Shown here one piece after another: positions 18,489 through 28,019 of a stretch of 64,000 nucleotides of DNA. Location: NCBI GenBank assembly GCA_964611435.1, contig CAZSXT010000012.1, positions 1-64,000 of the forward strand. The letters run 5' to 3'. The position numbers and the translations under genes were made by a program. Below the pieces are notes generated by a model. That model did no database searches, had not been told where the DNA came from, and worked only from the letters and a program-made list of their open reading frames with translations. Each line of letters begins with the position of its first letter. Positions within the stretch are counted from its first letter, which is position 1. The DNA comes from JAYPHU01 sp964611435. GTDB lineage: Bacteria; Pseudomonadota; Alphaproteobacteria; Rhodospirillales; UBA2165.

Positions 18489-18907
18489 CGCCGCCGCTGC
18501 AACCGCGCCAGAAACGCCTGGCGATGATTTGCCCGCCAAACTTCGAAGTCCCACTCCTCGTCCGTCAATTTCATCCGGGATGACGCCACGTATGCCGCAG
18601 CCTGGACCGGCGTTCCCTGTTTCGAAATCACCTGAAGATTCTGCCGGTCATAGCCGTCATTTTCAAACGCATCAATCCGGCGGACAGCCTCTTCGCTTAG
18701 GCCCCGAGCGAGAAAACCTTGCACCTCACTCCCCTCAGCCGGATAGATCCCCGGATAGGTCGCGTCCGCCACCCTGACACGGCGATATCCGTGCAATACC
18801 GCAGGGCGTAGCCGAAAGGAATTGAAATGCTCTCCGGATACAAGAGACAGAACCTGCGGCTCCATAAGGGTGCCGTAAACGAAGAATGTATAACGAGGTG
18901 TGGCCAC
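18485..18907 (-). CDS. gamma-glutamylcyclotransferase-like (AIG2/GGCT fold) protein
   Basis: A 140-residue protein with the GGCT-like beta-barrel signature: the substrate loop FVYGTLMEP at about residues 9-17, and the DAFENDGYDR block near 78-87, which contains the conserved glutamate used as general acid/base. Family members form 5-oxoproline from gamma-glutamyl compounds or act in related reactions, but the exact substrate is unknown. It is the last gene of the galU-ugd-phosphohexomutase run and lies 5 bases after the mutase gene. Its stop overlaps the convergent carboxypeptidase stop by four bases. Confidence 0.87.
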   Translation of the reverse strand: MATPRYTFFVYGTLMEPQVLSLVSGEHFNSFRLRPAVLHGYRRVRVADATYPGIYPAEGSEVQGFLARGLSEEAVRRIDAFENDGYDRQNLQVISKQGTPVQAAAYVASSRMKLTDEEWDFEVWRANHRQAFLARLQRRR

Positions 18908-18912
18908 CGAGG

Positions 18913-20304
18913 TTAACCGAAGTCAGGCGCGTCCATGCCGCTGAGGGCCAGTTGCTCGACCACCAGCGCCTTCAGCCGGTCGAGCCCGGCGTCGCTATCG
19001 GACTCACACCGGACGACAAGGACCGGCTGGGTGTTCGAGGCACGCAACAGCCACCAGCCGTCATCGGTATCAACCCGGACGCCGTCGATGGTGTTCACTT
19101 TAATCGCCGGATCAGCCGCCAACCGCGCTTTCACTTCTTCAACGAGAGAAAATTTACGTTCATCCGGGCAGTCAAAACGGACCTCGGGGGTGTTGACCAT
19201 CTGCGGCAGGGCGTCCCGCATCTGATCCAGGTTTTGATCACTGTGGCCCAATATATTGAGTAGGCGAATTGCCGCATAGAGCGCATCGTCGAAGCCGTAA
19301 TAGTCATCGGCGAAGAAAATATGGCCACTCATTTCGCCGGCCAGGGGCGCTTTCAGCTCCGCCATACGGCTTTTGATCAAGGAGTGACCGGTCTTCCACA
19401 TGATGGCGTCGCCGCCGGCCTTCTCCACTTCGTCATAAAAGACCTTACTGGCTTTTACGTCAGCGATGATGGGGCTGCCGGGTAAGCGGCTCAGAACATC
19501 CCTGGCCCAGATGACCATTAACTGATCGCCCCAGAGCACCCGGCCTTGCGAGTCGATCACACCGATCCGGTCGCCGTCACCATCGAAGCCGATGCCCAGG
19601 TCGCACTTGTTTTCAGCGACCAACGCCTTGAGCTGCACCAGATTCTTTTCCACCGTCGGATCGGGGTGGTGATTGGGGAACGTCCCGTCCACCTCACCAT
19701 TGATCAGATGGTGGGCGCCCGGCAGCTTCTCAATAAGGCTCTGTACAATATCGCCAGTCGCGCCATTGCCAGGATCCCAAGCAACGTTCAGCTCCTTACC
19801 GGGATCGAATGATTGCAAAAGCCGGCTCTCATAGGCGGCCACCATGGGCAGCATGCCGACACTTCCCTCACCCTCCACATAGTCTCCCTGGGCGATCCGC
19901 CGGCCGATCTCCTGGATGTCGTCCCCGAAGAAGGACTTCCCGCCCAGCATCATCTTGATGCCGTTATAGTCCGGCGGATTGTGCGAACCCGTGATCATCA
20001 TGCCACCGGCCGCCTTCTGCATGGTCGTGGCAAAATATAACAACGGTGTGGGGCCCTGTTCGATCACCAGCACCTGCGTGCCCGTCGAAGCGAGGCCGAC
20101 GATGAGATTCTCCGCAAGCTCCGGAGAGCTTAGACGGCCGTCATAGCCGACGCAGACAGTGCGGCCGGCGCCGAATTTGTCGGCCACGATTGAACCGAAA
20201 GCCCGTCCTATTCTCTCAACATCTTCGGCCAGTAGGGTCTCTCCGACCACGCCCCGGATGTCGTATTCCCGCAGGATACTCGGATTGATCGGGTCGCCTG
20301 ACAC
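18913..20304 (-). CDS. manB: phosphomannomutase/phosphoglucomutase (AlgC/ManB type)
   Basis: A 463-residue alpha-D-phosphohexomutase that interconverts hexose 6- and 1-phosphates. The phospho-serine loop TGSHNPPDYNG is near residue 108, the metal loop DGDGDR near 244, the sugar-specificity loop GEMSGH near 325 and the phosphate-binding loop RASNTQP near 424. This order and spacing match the bifunctional PMM/PGM enzymes. It lies 2 bases after ugd and upstream of the GGCT-like gene. Together with GalU it would connect glucose 6-phosphate to UDP-glucose, and it could also supply mannose 1-phosphate for polysaccharide. Confidence 0.95.
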   Translation of the reverse strand: MSGDPINPSILREYDIRGVVGETLLAEDVERIGRAFGSIVADKFGAGRTVCVGYDGRLSSPELAENLIVGLASTGTQVLVIEQGPTPLLYFATTMQKAAGGMMITGSHNPPDYNGIKMMLGGKSFFGDDIQEIGRRIAQGDYVEGEGSVGMLPMVAAYESRLLQSFDPGKELNVAWDPGNGATGDIVQSLIEKLPGAHHLINGEVDGTFPNHHPDPTVEKNLVQLKALVAENKCDLGIGFDGDGDRIGVIDSQGRVLWGDQLMVIWARDVLSRLPGSPIIADVKASKVFYDEVEKAGGDAIMWKTGHSLIKSRMAELKAPLAGEMSGHIFFADDYYGFDDALYAAIRLLNILGHSDQNLDQMRDALPQMVNTPEVRFDCPDERKFSLVEEVKARLAADPAIKVNTIDGVRVDTDDGWWLLRASNTQPVLVVRCESDSDAGLDRLKALVVEQLALSGMDAPDFG

Positions 20305-20306
20305 GA

Positions 20307-21629
20307 CTATCCGCCAGCCGTAACGGGCGGGCGGCCGATGCAGTGGTAATCGAACCCGGCAGCCGCCATGTCGTCCGGATCATAAATGTTGCGCAGATCA
20401 ACCAGAACAGGCGCCGTCATCAGCGATTTGATCCGGTCCAAATCGAGGTTTCGGAACTCGTTCCATTCGGTGACAATGGCCAGGACATCGGCGCCCTCTA
20501 TCGCGTCATATGTATTCGCGCACCAGTTGACGCCGTCCATCATGTGCTTGGCCTCTTCCATACCTTTGGGATCAAAGGCGCGCACCTCGGAACAGGCCTC
20601 CACCAGCGCCGGCACCAAATCCAGGCTCGGCGAATCCCGCATATCATCCGTATTGGGCTTAAATGTCAGTCCCAAGACCGCAACCGTCTTACCCGACAGG
20701 TCGCCTCCCGCCGCCTTGCGCACCCGGTCCACCAGAGACTGCTTCCGCTTTTCGTTGATATCAACCACCGTCTCTACAATCCGAATGGGGCTCTTGGCGT
20801 CCTGGGCGGTGCGCACCAGCGCTAGCGTATCCTTGGGAAAGCAGGAGCCGCCGTACCCCGGCCCTGCATGAAGGAACTTCCCGCCGATCCGTCCATCGAG
20901 ACCAATACCCTTGGAGACGTCCTGAACGTCGGCCCCCAATTCCTCGCAGAGATCTGCGATCTCGTTGATGAAGGTGATCTTCGTCGCCAGGAAGGTATTG
21001 GCCGCGTACTTGATCAACTCCGCCGTTCGCCGCGCCGTGAACAAAATCGGAGTCTCGAGTAAGTAGAGCGGCCGATATAGCGCCTGCATCACCTCTTTGG
21101 CGCGATCACTGTGCGCGCCGATGACCACTCGGTCGGGCCGCATAAAATCTTCGATTGCCGATCCTTCCCGCAGAAACTCCGGGTTAGAGACCACATCGAA
21201 TTCTCCGTCCGGATTTTCCTTCCGCATGATGGCCTCGACCTCATCTCCCGTGCCCACCGGCACCGTCGACTTGGTGACAATCACCGTATAGCCGGTAATT
21301 GCGCGGGCAATTTCCCGCGCCGCCTCATAAACGAAAGTAAGATCCGCGTGCCCATCACCACGGCGGCTGGGCGTGCCCACGGCAATAAAGACCGCGTCCG
21401 CGTCCTTCACGCCTTCGGCCAAATCGGTCGTGAATGAGAGACGGTCGGCCTCGACGTTTTTTGCAACCAAACTATCCAATTGGGGCTCGTAAATCGGAAC
21501 TTCGCCGGCGTGAAGTCTATCTATTTTAGAGCTGTCCTTATCGACGCAGACAACGTCGACACCAAACTCTGAAAAGCAGGCGCCGGACACCAATCCGACA
21601 TATCCCGTTCCGATCATTGCAATGCGCAT
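20307..21629 (-). CDS. ugd: UDP-glucose 6-dehydrogenase
   Basis: A 440-residue NAD-dependent enzyme that oxidises UDP-glucose to UDP-glucuronate in two steps. The N-terminal Rossmann motif GTGYVG is at residues 7-12. The catalytic cysteine sits in YGGSCFPKD near 260, preceded by the GRIGGKFLHAGPG block, and the C-terminal domain has the TFKPNTDDMRDSPS segment near 325. It lies between galU (upstream, 43-base gap) and the phosphohexomutase gene (2-base gap), so substrate supply and use are cotranscribed. The product feeds glucuronate-containing capsule, exopolysaccharide or LPS. Confidence 0.97.
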   Translation of the reverse strand: MRIAMIGTGYVGLVSGACFSEFGVDVVCVDKDSSKIDRLHAGEVPIYEPQLDSLVAKNVEADRLSFTTDLAEGVKDADAVFIAVGTPSRRGDGHADLTFVYEAAREIARAITGYTVIVTKSTVPVGTGDEVEAIMRKENPDGEFDVVSNPEFLREGSAIEDFMRPDRVVIGAHSDRAKEVMQALYRPLYLLETPILFTARRTAELIKYAANTFLATKITFINEIADLCEELGADVQDVSKGIGLDGRIGGKFLHAGPGYGGSCFPKDTLALVRTAQDAKSPIRIVETVVDINEKRKQSLVDRVRKAAGGDLSGKTVAVLGLTFKPNTDDMRDSPSLDLVPALVEACSEVRAFDPKGMEEAKHMMDGVNWCANTYDAIEGADVLAIVTEWNEFRNLDLDRIKSLMTAPVLVDLRNIYDPDDMAAAGFDYHCIGRPPVTAGG

Positions 21630-21672
21630 CTAAATATTCCATTCGGCGGGCTAGCAAGCCGCCGCCTCCAGC

Positions 21673-22548
21673 TCAAGTGTACTTGTCCAAAATTTCGCGC
21701 ACGCGGTCCGCCATATCGTCCCGCTGTAGGGCAAAGGCGATATTGGCGCCGATATAGCCGATCTTGGAACCGCAATCATGCCGTTCCCCGGCAAAGCGGA
21801 ACCCACTAAACGGAATGTTTCCAATGGTTCGCGCCATCGCGTCGGTGAGTTGAATTTCATTGCCCGCCCCTTTTTCCAGGCGGCTCAACTCTGTGAACAC
21901 CTCAGCCTGCAAAATATATCGGCCAATAATGGATAGCGTGGACGGTGCGTCTTTGGGATCAGGCTTCTCTACCAGTCCCTTGGCCTCCGCCACCCTACCG
22001 TCATCGCTCACCACATCGAGAACCCCATACCTGTTCGTGTGTTCGCGGGGAACATCCTCCACCGCGACGACGTTGCCGCCGATTTCCATATAGCAATCCA
22101 CCATCTGTTTCAGACAACCGGGCTTGGCGAGCACCAGATCGTCGGCGAGCAACACGGCGAAAGGCTCATCTCCGATATGGTTTCTTGCGCACCAAACGGC
22201 ATGCCCCAGGCCCAGAGGATCTTGCTGGCGGGTATAGGAAATTTGGCCAGGTTCGGGCAGCCAGGACCGGATAGCTTCCAAGGCTTCGGACTTACCGCTG
22301 GCTTCCAATGTTTGCTCCAGTTCGAAACTGCGATCGAAATGGTCTTCGATCGCCGACTTGGCGCGGCCGGTCACAAAGATGAATTCTTCGATTCCCGCTT
22401 CGCGGGCCTCATCCACCGCGTATTGAATGAGCGGCCGGTCAACGACAGGCAGCATCTCTTTGGGCATAGCCTTGGTTGCGGGCAAAAAACGAGTGCCCAA
22501 CCCGGCTACGGGAAATACGGCTTTTCGGACGGGTTTAATCATGACCAA
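21673..22548 (-). CDS. galU: UTP-glucose-1-phosphate uridylyltransferase
   Basis: A 291-residue nucleotidyltransferase making UDP-glucose from UTP and glucose 1-phosphate. The nucleotide loop GLGTRFLPATKAMPKEMLP is at about residues 17-35. The metal-binding Asp lies in VLLADDLV near 135, and the EKPDP segment near 190 is also typical. Length is normal. It is the first gene of the galU-ugd-mutase-GGCT operon on the - strand. The 113 bases upstream, before the end of the 492-residue protein gene, should contain the operon promoter. Confidence 0.97.
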   Translation of the reverse strand: MVMIKPVRKAVFPVAGLGTRFLPATKAMPKEMLPVVDRPLIQYAVDEAREAGIEEFIFVTGRAKSAIEDHFDRSFELEQTLEASGKSEALEAIRSWLPEPGQISYTRQQDPLGLGHAVWCARNHIGDEPFAVLLADDLVLAKPGCLKQMVDCYMEIGGNVVAVEDVPREHTNRYGVLDVVSDDGRVAEAKGLVEKPDPKDAPSTLSIIGRYILQAEVFTELSRLEKGAGNEIQLTDAMARTIGNIPFSGFRFAGERHDCGSKIGYIGANIAFALQRDDMADRVREILDKYT

Positions 22549-22661
22549 AATTCATCAATATGAACGTTCGATGCGCTGTTTTCTGCCACAGCCGGATAGA
22601 CGCGGCAAGCGGCTCGGCGATTTTGTCATGAATTTGAAATAAATATAGAAAATTGAAGCGC

Positions 22662-24140
22662 TTAGCGGCGGTTCGCCCGGCGCCGCTCGCGCTCCCATTC
22701 CAGGATCATTTGTTGCGCCTTCGGGCACAATTTGAGATAGCCTGAGGACTGCATCACGTCAGGCGGACCATCCAGCGCCTTCACCGCCAATATCTCGTTT
22801 CTGGTCGCTTCACACTCGAATGAAATATCCTGAATTCTGCCCGTAGCGGTTTTTATCCCTTGAAACCAACGCTTTGCGTAGTCGAACTTTTCGTTGAACT
22901 CCTTTTCCAGGGCTTTCGCTTTCGCCGAGTTTCCCTGTCCGGACCGCTCCAGTTTGATCTGGGCGCGTTTGATCCGGTTTACATCTTTCACGTATTCCTG
23001 TGCCCGTTTGTCTTGAACGGCGTGGGTCCCCTCATGAACAAATGTCCGCAAAAAGAACAGGGCGGAGGAATAACGCACATCACGGCGCACGAACATCAGC
23101 CGCTTGCCGTCATCGCTCAAAAGCTTGTAGTAGTACGCGCCGGACGAATCGATTGTACCGGCCCGGATGAAATGTTTAGACGAGGTATTGTAGTGAACTT
23201 CGTCAATGACATCGATGTATTGCTGCAATTCCTTCGGCAAACGCTTCGCCATGTCAAAGGCGTGACGGATGACGGAGAAAAATTTTCCGTTCCTCACATC
23301 CGGATAAACTGAACCGTAGATCAGCTTACCGGCATATTCCCGGACATACGGATCAGCGAATGAGGAGGACGGCAGCTTGGCGTACATGCGGCGTTTCGCT
23401 TCCAAGATGACCGTCTGCACGACAAACTTCGGTGACTTATCTTCGAAATTGCTGCCGGCCATACGCAGGACATTTCTATCATTCTCGGCTCGCCACCCGG
23501 CATAACGGTGATATCGGCTACCCTTATAAATCTCCAGCACGTCGATGGCCGACAGATAAACAATATCGGTCGGATCAGCCGCGACCAGTTGCGTCAAAAG
23601 TGTGTCGGCTCTTTGTTTGAGCTCATCCTGATCCTGCTCGTTGATCCGCTTATCAAAAGTGATCCGAATGTCCGGAACAGGACGGGGGCTCGTCTGCTCC
23701 GCAGCACCGGTCACCCTGCCGCCTGCACATCTCAGCATTTTTACCGGCCATGTCGATAAGGCGTCCGTCAATTTAACGCGAGCGTCATCCGACAGCGGTG
23801 CGCGGTATTTTCGGGACAAACGCCGTCCCTCCTTGTCACCAGCGCGAAAGGCCAGCTCCGCCCAAAACGCCGCACCGAGACCGGTATCATCCTTCACCAA
23901 CCCGCCGGCATAGGCTTTTGCCAATTCCCGTTGCGCCGGGCCCAGCCCGGCCTCCGCCATGGGGGCCAGGGTGCGCATCGCCGACTCAACCTGGCCGCTT
24001 TTAAGATCGGCGAGAGCGCTTTTGTAACTGGTCAGGATCGCATCCAGCTTGCAATTTGCGGCCGCATCACGCACCGGCGCCATCATTGCCAGTGCGCCCA
24101 CGGATAGAACGGTCAGACTTTTGTACAAAGAGGGCTTCAT
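22662..24140 (-). CDS. secreted protein with Sel1-like N-terminus and HExxH motif
   Basis: An unrecognised 492-residue exported protein. The signal peptide spans about residues 1-28 (cleavage after DAAA). Residues 30-100 look like one or two Sel1-type helical repeats (ALADLKSGQVESAMRTLAPMAEAGLGPAQ). A HEGTHA sequence near residue 370 fits the zinc-peptidase motif HExxH, in a region (FVHEGTHAVQDKRA) that also occurs in proteins where the metal site is structural or lost. A third zinc ligand cannot be assigned safely. The start is 2 bases after the J-domain gene stop, making it the third gene of a VWA / J-domain / HExxH operon. Protease activity is a guess. Confidence 0.8.
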   Translation of the reverse strand: MKPSLYKSLTVLSVGALAMMAPVRDAAANCKLDAILTSYKSALADLKSGQVESAMRTLAPMAEAGLGPAQRELAKAYAGGLVKDDTGLGAAFWAELAFRAGDKEGRRLSRKYRAPLSDDARVKLTDALSTWPVKMLRCAGGRVTGAAEQTSPRPVPDIRITFDKRINEQDQDELKQRADTLLTQLVAADPTDIVYLSAIDVLEIYKGSRYHRYAGWRAENDRNVLRMAGSNFEDKSPKFVVQTVILEAKRRMYAKLPSSSFADPYVREYAGKLIYGSVYPDVRNGKFFSVIRHAFDMAKRLPKELQQYIDVIDEVHYNTSSKHFIRAGTIDSSGAYYYKLLSDDGKRLMFVRRDVRYSSALFFLRTFVHEGTHAVQDKRAQEYVKDVNRIKRAQIKLERSGQGNSAKAKALEKEFNEKFDYAKRWFQGIKTATGRIQDISFECEATRNEILAVKALDGPPDVMQSSGYLKLCPKAQQMILEWERERRRANRR

Positions 24141-24142
24141 CT

Positions 24143-24880
24143 TTAGGAGCCTAACAAAAGGTCCTTGGCCTGATTGATCTTGGTGGCGAGATAAGTTGAT
24201 CCGCCATGGTCGGGATGAATTTTGCTCATGAGCCGGTGGTGGGCCTCTTTAATATCGTCTTCCGACGCCCCCTCCTCCAGGCCTAATATTTCGAACGCCT
24301 CTTCTCGCGTCATACCGGCGGAGGACGATGCGCCACCACCGCTCGCGGCCCCTGTAGCCTCCGCCCGGTCATGCCACTCGTCTCCGTGATACCGGTCGAG
24401 ATAGGCGGTCAGCACCTGCACGGATTCCTCGTCATCGGCGCACGTCAGCAGAAGTTCCATCAATTGGTCGAGGCTGAGACTGCGGAGGGTTTGTCCTTCG
24501 AACTTGCCGAGGGTCACATCACCGTTCATTTCACCGGAGTCATGATCTAGGTACATCCGCAGATATTTTGTCTCGATCTCGGATGTCTGTCCCGGCGCAC
24601 TACCGCTGCCGCCGCCAGAAGCGTTGGACATACGAGACCAGTTCTTCGCCATGCGCGCCGCTTGGCGCGCCCGCAGAAACCACGGCAGAATCGCCGGGAG
24701 AGCGAACAAAAGCCACAGGATATTCTTGGTCAGAATGACCAGGATAATAAATAGCACCACGAGAATAACGGCCGCCCACTTGAAGGCCTTTACCAAAGTG
24801 GAGGGCGGCGCGTTGACATACCAGCGGGCGGCCAAAAGAAACGCGGCCAGTAGAGCGACACCGAGAACGAGATAGGCCAT
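24143..24880 (-). CDS. membrane-anchored J-domain protein
   Basis: A 245-residue inner-membrane protein with about three N-terminal hydrophobic segments (residues 2-20, 32-50 and 52-68), a Gly/Ser-rich linker and a C-terminal J domain of about 55 residues. The J domain contains the HPD tripeptide (IHPDHGG near 226) needed to stimulate DnaK/Hsp70 ATPase. The membrane-N, J-at-C layout recalls mitochondrial Tim14/Pam18 and the alphaproteobacterial J-proteins related to them. The middle region (about 85-165) carries an acidic segment that may bind a client. It sits 8 bases after the VWA gene and 2 bases before the secreted HExxH gene. Confidence 0.9.
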   Translation of the reverse strand: MAYLVLGVALLAAFLLAARWYVNAPPSTLVKAFKWAAVILVVLFIILVILTKNILWLLFALPAILPWFLRARQAARMAKNWSRMSNASGGGSGSAPGQTSEIETKYLRMYLDHDSGEMNGDVTLGKFEGQTLRSLSLDQLMELLLTCADDEESVQVLTAYLDRYHGDEWHDRAEATGAASGGGASSSAGMTREEAFEILGLEEGASEDDIKEAHHRLMSKIHPDHGGSTYLATKINQAKDLLLGS

Positions 24881-24888
24881 GACCTAAG

Positions 24889-25596
24889 TTACGCCCCTTT
24901 TACCTGATGGGCGATCTGCAGAATAGCGCCGCCTTCTTTCTCGGCCAGGTTTTCCAGGGCCCGGCGCCCGCCGGCGGCATAAACCGCGACAGCGCGAAGC
25001 AACTCCCGAAGTGTCCGGGCGCTGAAGGCGTCCAACCGGCAATGGGCGCCGTTGGTCAGTTTTGCAATCTGCTTAAAGGCGAATTCAGCGATCTGGTCAT
25101 TGCCGTCCTGAAACAGAAACACCGGTACGCCCAGCAAGCCCAGTTCACCGGCGATGGCGCCTAGCCGGTCCACATCCTCTTCGACACAATCGCCGACAAA
25201 GACCAACGCATCAACGGATTCCCGCTTTGTTTCCTTCACAGCGTGCTGCAACACTTTACGGATTTGGGTTTCGCCCGCCAGGCAATATACGCCGGTCATC
25301 TGCCGCAGCAGCCCTTCCGGCTCGGACGCCCAGGGCGAGGCCTTGAACTCGCCGAAGCCTCGATAATAGGCCAGCTGAACGTCCAGCCCGCCGAGGTTCG
25401 CCGTTTCCTGAAACATTTCGCCCTGAAGCTGACAGGCGGTATCCCACGTGGGCTCGCGGCTCGCTGTGGCATCCAGGGCAAAGATAAGCCGCCCCCGGCG
25501 ATTGCCGGTATGGCGCACAGGCGTCGCGGCGACCTTGTTCAAAAAGGCCTGCATATCCTCGCTCGTCGACTTGGTGGGAAGTTTCCCGCCGCTCAT
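24889..25596 (-). CDS. VWA-domain protein, cytosolic
   Basis: A 235-residue protein made of a single von Willebrand A-like fold without signal peptide or membrane segment. The metal-adhesion (MIDAS-like) strand reads FALDATASRE at about residues 41-50, a D-x-T-x-S variant of the usual D-x-S-x-S. A further acidic loop FVGDCVEED follows near 140, where VWA domains often have a conserved Asp. Many VWA proteins are assembly factors or partners of AAA or chaperone systems. The adjacent J-domain gene, same strand and 8-base gap, fits a chaperone-linked role. It is the first gene of the operon. Confidence 0.85.
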   Translation of the reverse strand: MSGGKLPTKSTSEDMQAFLNKVAATPVRHTGNRRGRLIFALDATASREPTWDTACQLQGEMFQETANLGGLDVQLAYYRGFGEFKASPWASEPEGLLRQMTGVYCLAGETQIRKVLQHAVKETKRESVDALVFVGDCVEEDVDRLGAIAGELGLLGVPVFLFQDGNDQIAEFAFKQIAKLTNGAHCRLDAFSARTLRELLRAVAVYAAGGRRALENLAEKEGGAILQIAHQVKGA

Positions 25597-25736
25597 TTCG
25601 GCCGTCTCCTGCGCCGGGTGTTTCCAGCCCGCCGGCGTCCGTTTGTTGTCTCCTATTTGCTTTATCTAGTCCAAAAGCAAGCCGGGGCAACGAGTCTATC
25701 GCCGCCCCGGTAGCAACACAACTGTAACAGCGCCGC

Positions 25737-26735
25737 CTACTTGGTGTGGTGCAATGTTCCGTTGGGCCGAAACGCATGAAAAACAAACGCAAAGGTCACA
25801 TCGTGGACCTCGTCCATCAGGCCGCGATCCGTCTTACGCTGCACGACAACGTTGCCCACGTCCTTGCCTTGGCTGATATCCGGGGTATCCATGGCGGAGT
25901 TTTGACCTGGCGACCAAGTCAGCACCAAGTCGTCTTTTTCAATTCTTTTCTTTTGACGGAGAAGGTCCAGGCTCCAGGCCTCGTCGCCAATGGCGATCAC
26001 CCGTTTCAGCGCACCGATGTTTTTCGGAAGCTCTCCCTGATACAGGAACGGTACCGACGAACTGTCATAGCCGCCGTAGGGGTTATAATTAAAGACACGT
26101 CCCCGAACATGCAGGATTTTTCCGTTGGGGAAGCGTTCGGTGAATTTCTCCACGGATTCGAGCCGCGACGGCAGCATCTTCAGCAGCTTGCCCGTATATT
26201 TACCGACAATGGCCTCCCCCTGAAACTGCTGCCACCAGCTCTCCGTCGTGCGGTCATACATGATCATGTCGGAGTTTCGAAGCTTGCCGGAAACGCCAAA
26301 TTCATGACGCTCGCCATCAACCCGGGCATCGAACACGATGGCGGAGTTGCAGAGAGGGCAATAAGTGACCGTGACTGGGACGCCGCCAACCCGGTCATTG
26401 ACAATTTCCGCGCGGGTAAGAATGCCCAACGGGTAGGCCTTCGCCTCTCCGTTCAACTCGAAGCTCAGCACCGGCATCGTGCGCGGAAGGCTCTTGGCCT
26501 CCTTGATATCCATGAATTCCGGATTATCGATAGACCGGATACCGTCCTTCGGCACGCCGCCGGACAGAATTTCCCCAAAATCAACAGACTTCTTGGTGAA
26601 GTCGGTCTTTGGCCATTCCCAGTCCCATTGGGCCGGATTTGCGTAAATCTGGTGCGATGGGGTTAGAGCGGCGAGACAGGCAAGAAAGCCAAGGAAGAGT
26701 GTCGTGCCGACGAATTTAGAAAATAAACTGTTCAT
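25737..26735 (-). CDS. DUF3179 domain protein, exported
   Basis: A 332-residue protein with a signal peptide ending near IYA-N (residue 33). The start at 26735 is chosen because translation then begins with the signal peptide; the in-frame extension to 26840 lacks a signal and overlaps the divergent gene's leader. The DUF3179 core is clear: a YCPLCNSAIVFDAR block with two cysteines near 155, RNSDMIMYDRTTESWWQQF near 185 and the YNPYGGYD segment near 245. The function of the family is unknown; the Cys pair suggests a metal or redox site. The divergent LhgO-like gene begins 130 bases away. Confidence 0.88.
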   Translation of the reverse strand: MNSLFSKFVGTTLFLGFLACLAALTPSHQIYANPAQWDWEWPKTDFTKKSVDFGEILSGGVPKDGIRSIDNPEFMDIKEAKSLPRTMPVLSFELNGEAKAYPLGILTRAEIVNDRVGGVPVTVTYCPLCNSAIVFDARVDGERHEFGVSGKLRNSDMIMYDRTTESWWQQFQGEAIVGKYTGKLLKMLPSRLESVEKFTERFPNGKILHVRGRVFNYNPYGGYDSSSVPFLYQGELPKNIGALKRVIAIGDEAWSLDLLRQKKRIEKDDLVLTWSPGQNSAMDTPDISQGKDVGNVVVQRKTDRGLMDEVHDVTFAFVFHAFRPNGTLHHTK

Positions 26736-26864
26736 AATGATGCCTAAATTTGCACCGAGGGGGAACCGGCGCAACTCAAACCCGTTCACGTGTTGGTGAA
26801 AGAAAATGAACCCGGGCTCGACATTTCGCTCCACAGGCACTGCCTAAATTGCGATAAATCGAAC

Positions 26865-27974
26865 ATGTCCGTAACTGAGAAAATTGAATGTGCGGTTATC
26901 GGGGCTGGCGTTGTCGGTCTGGCCGCGGCCCGGGCGCTCGCCATGCAGGGACGTGACGTTATTATCTTGGAGTCCGAAAATGCCATCGGCACCGGCACCA
27001 GCTCTCGCAACAGCGAGGTCATTCACGCCGGGATCTATTATCCGAGAGACAGTCTGAAAGCGAAGCTCTGCGTTCGGGGCAAACACATGCTCTACGAGTA
27101 CTGCGCCGCGCATGGTGTGCCTCATAAACGGTGCGGCAAACTGATTGTGGCCACCAATGAGACCCAGGATCAAACCCTGGAAGAAATTAAGCAAAAGGCC
27201 TGGAACAACGGCGTAGAGGACCTCACGCGGCTGGAGAAAAATCAAGTTCTCGAACTGGAACCGGACGTGAACGCAGTCTCCGCCCTGTTGTCGCCGTCCA
27301 CTGGCATCATCGACAGCCACAGCCTGATGCTGGCCTATCAGGGTGACGCCGAAGACCGGGGCGCGATGATCGCCTTCAACTCACCGGTGACCGGAGGGCG
27401 CATCGGCGCGGATGGCATCGACCTGAAGGTCGGCGGCCAATCGCCGATGACACTGGCGTGTGATTTGGTCATCAATAGCGGCGGGCTACACGCGCAGAAA
27501 CTCGCCGGCGCCATTGAAGGGTTTCCATCGGAACATGTGCCGGAGACTCATTACGCCAAAGGGAATTATTTCTCCTTATCCGGCAGGACCCCTTTTACGC
27601 ACCTCATCTATCCGGTGCCGGAAGAGGCCGGGTTGGGCGTCCATTTGACCCTGGATCTCGGCGGACAAGCGCGGTTCGGCCCGGATGTGGAATGGGTTGA
27701 CGAAATCGCGTATGAGGTGGACCCGTCCCGCGGGGACATTTTTTATGATGCAATCCGCAGCTACTGGCCGGGCTTACCCGACAATTCGCTGACTCCCGGC
27801 TATTCGGGAATCCGGCCCAAATTGCTCGGCAAAGGCAACCCTGCCTCTGACTTTGTGATACAAGGACCGGAGACTCATGGTGTGCAAGGCTTGGTTAATC
27901 TTTTCGGCATAGAGTCGCCGGGATTAACGGCCTCCATGGCAATCGCCGATGAGGTAATTTCCCGATTGCCTTAA
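26865..27974 (+). CDS. FAD-dependent oxidoreductase, L-2-hydroxyglutarate oxidase-like
   Basis: A 369-residue DAO-superfamily flavoenzyme. The start at 26865 places the FAD motif VIGAGVVGLAAAR at about residues 10-22, whereas the upstream in-frame start at 26790 would add a meaningless leader. Landmarks of the LhgO/L2HGDH group are SSRNSEVIHAGIYYPRDSLKA near 48-68, a STGIIDSHSL block near 145 and the C-terminal YSGIRPKL and GVQGLVNLFGIESPGLTAS segments. These enzymes remove the by-product L-2-hydroxyglutarate, passing electrons to oxygen or quinone. Exact substrate is unproven. It is divergent to the DUF3179 gene. Confidence 0.88.
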   Translation: MSVTEKIECAVIGAGVVGLAAARALAMQGRDVIILESENAIGTGTSSRNSEVIHAGIYYPRDSLKAKLCVRGKHMLYEYCAAHGVPHKRCGKLIVATNETQDQTLEEIKQKAWNNGVEDLTRLEKNQVLELEPDVNAVSALLSPSTGIIDSHSLMLAYQGDAEDRGAMIAFNSPVTGGRIGADGIDLKVGGQSPMTLACDLVINSGGLHAQKLAGAIEGFPSEHVPETHYAKGNYFSLSGRTPFTHLIYPVPEEAGLGVHLTLDLGGQARFGPDVEWVDEIAYEVDPSRGDIFYDAIRSYWPGLPDNSLTPGYSGIRPKLLGKGNPASDFVIQGPETHGVQGLVNLFGIESPGLTASMAIADEVISRLP

Positions 27975-28019
27975 AGTCGCCAAGAATTTCAAGATACTAG
28001 GACTAATTAGCTGGTTATT

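Noticed and set aside
22662..24140. confident assignment of the exported HExxH protein as a zinc protease
   Set aside because: Only HEGTHA is visible; a third ligand and the catalytic architecture cannot be assigned, so it is reported as unknown.
25746..26666. 306-residue open frame antisense to the DUF3179 gene
   Set aside because: It mirrors the DUF3179 coding frame and has no start context; the DUF3179 protein has clear family motifs.
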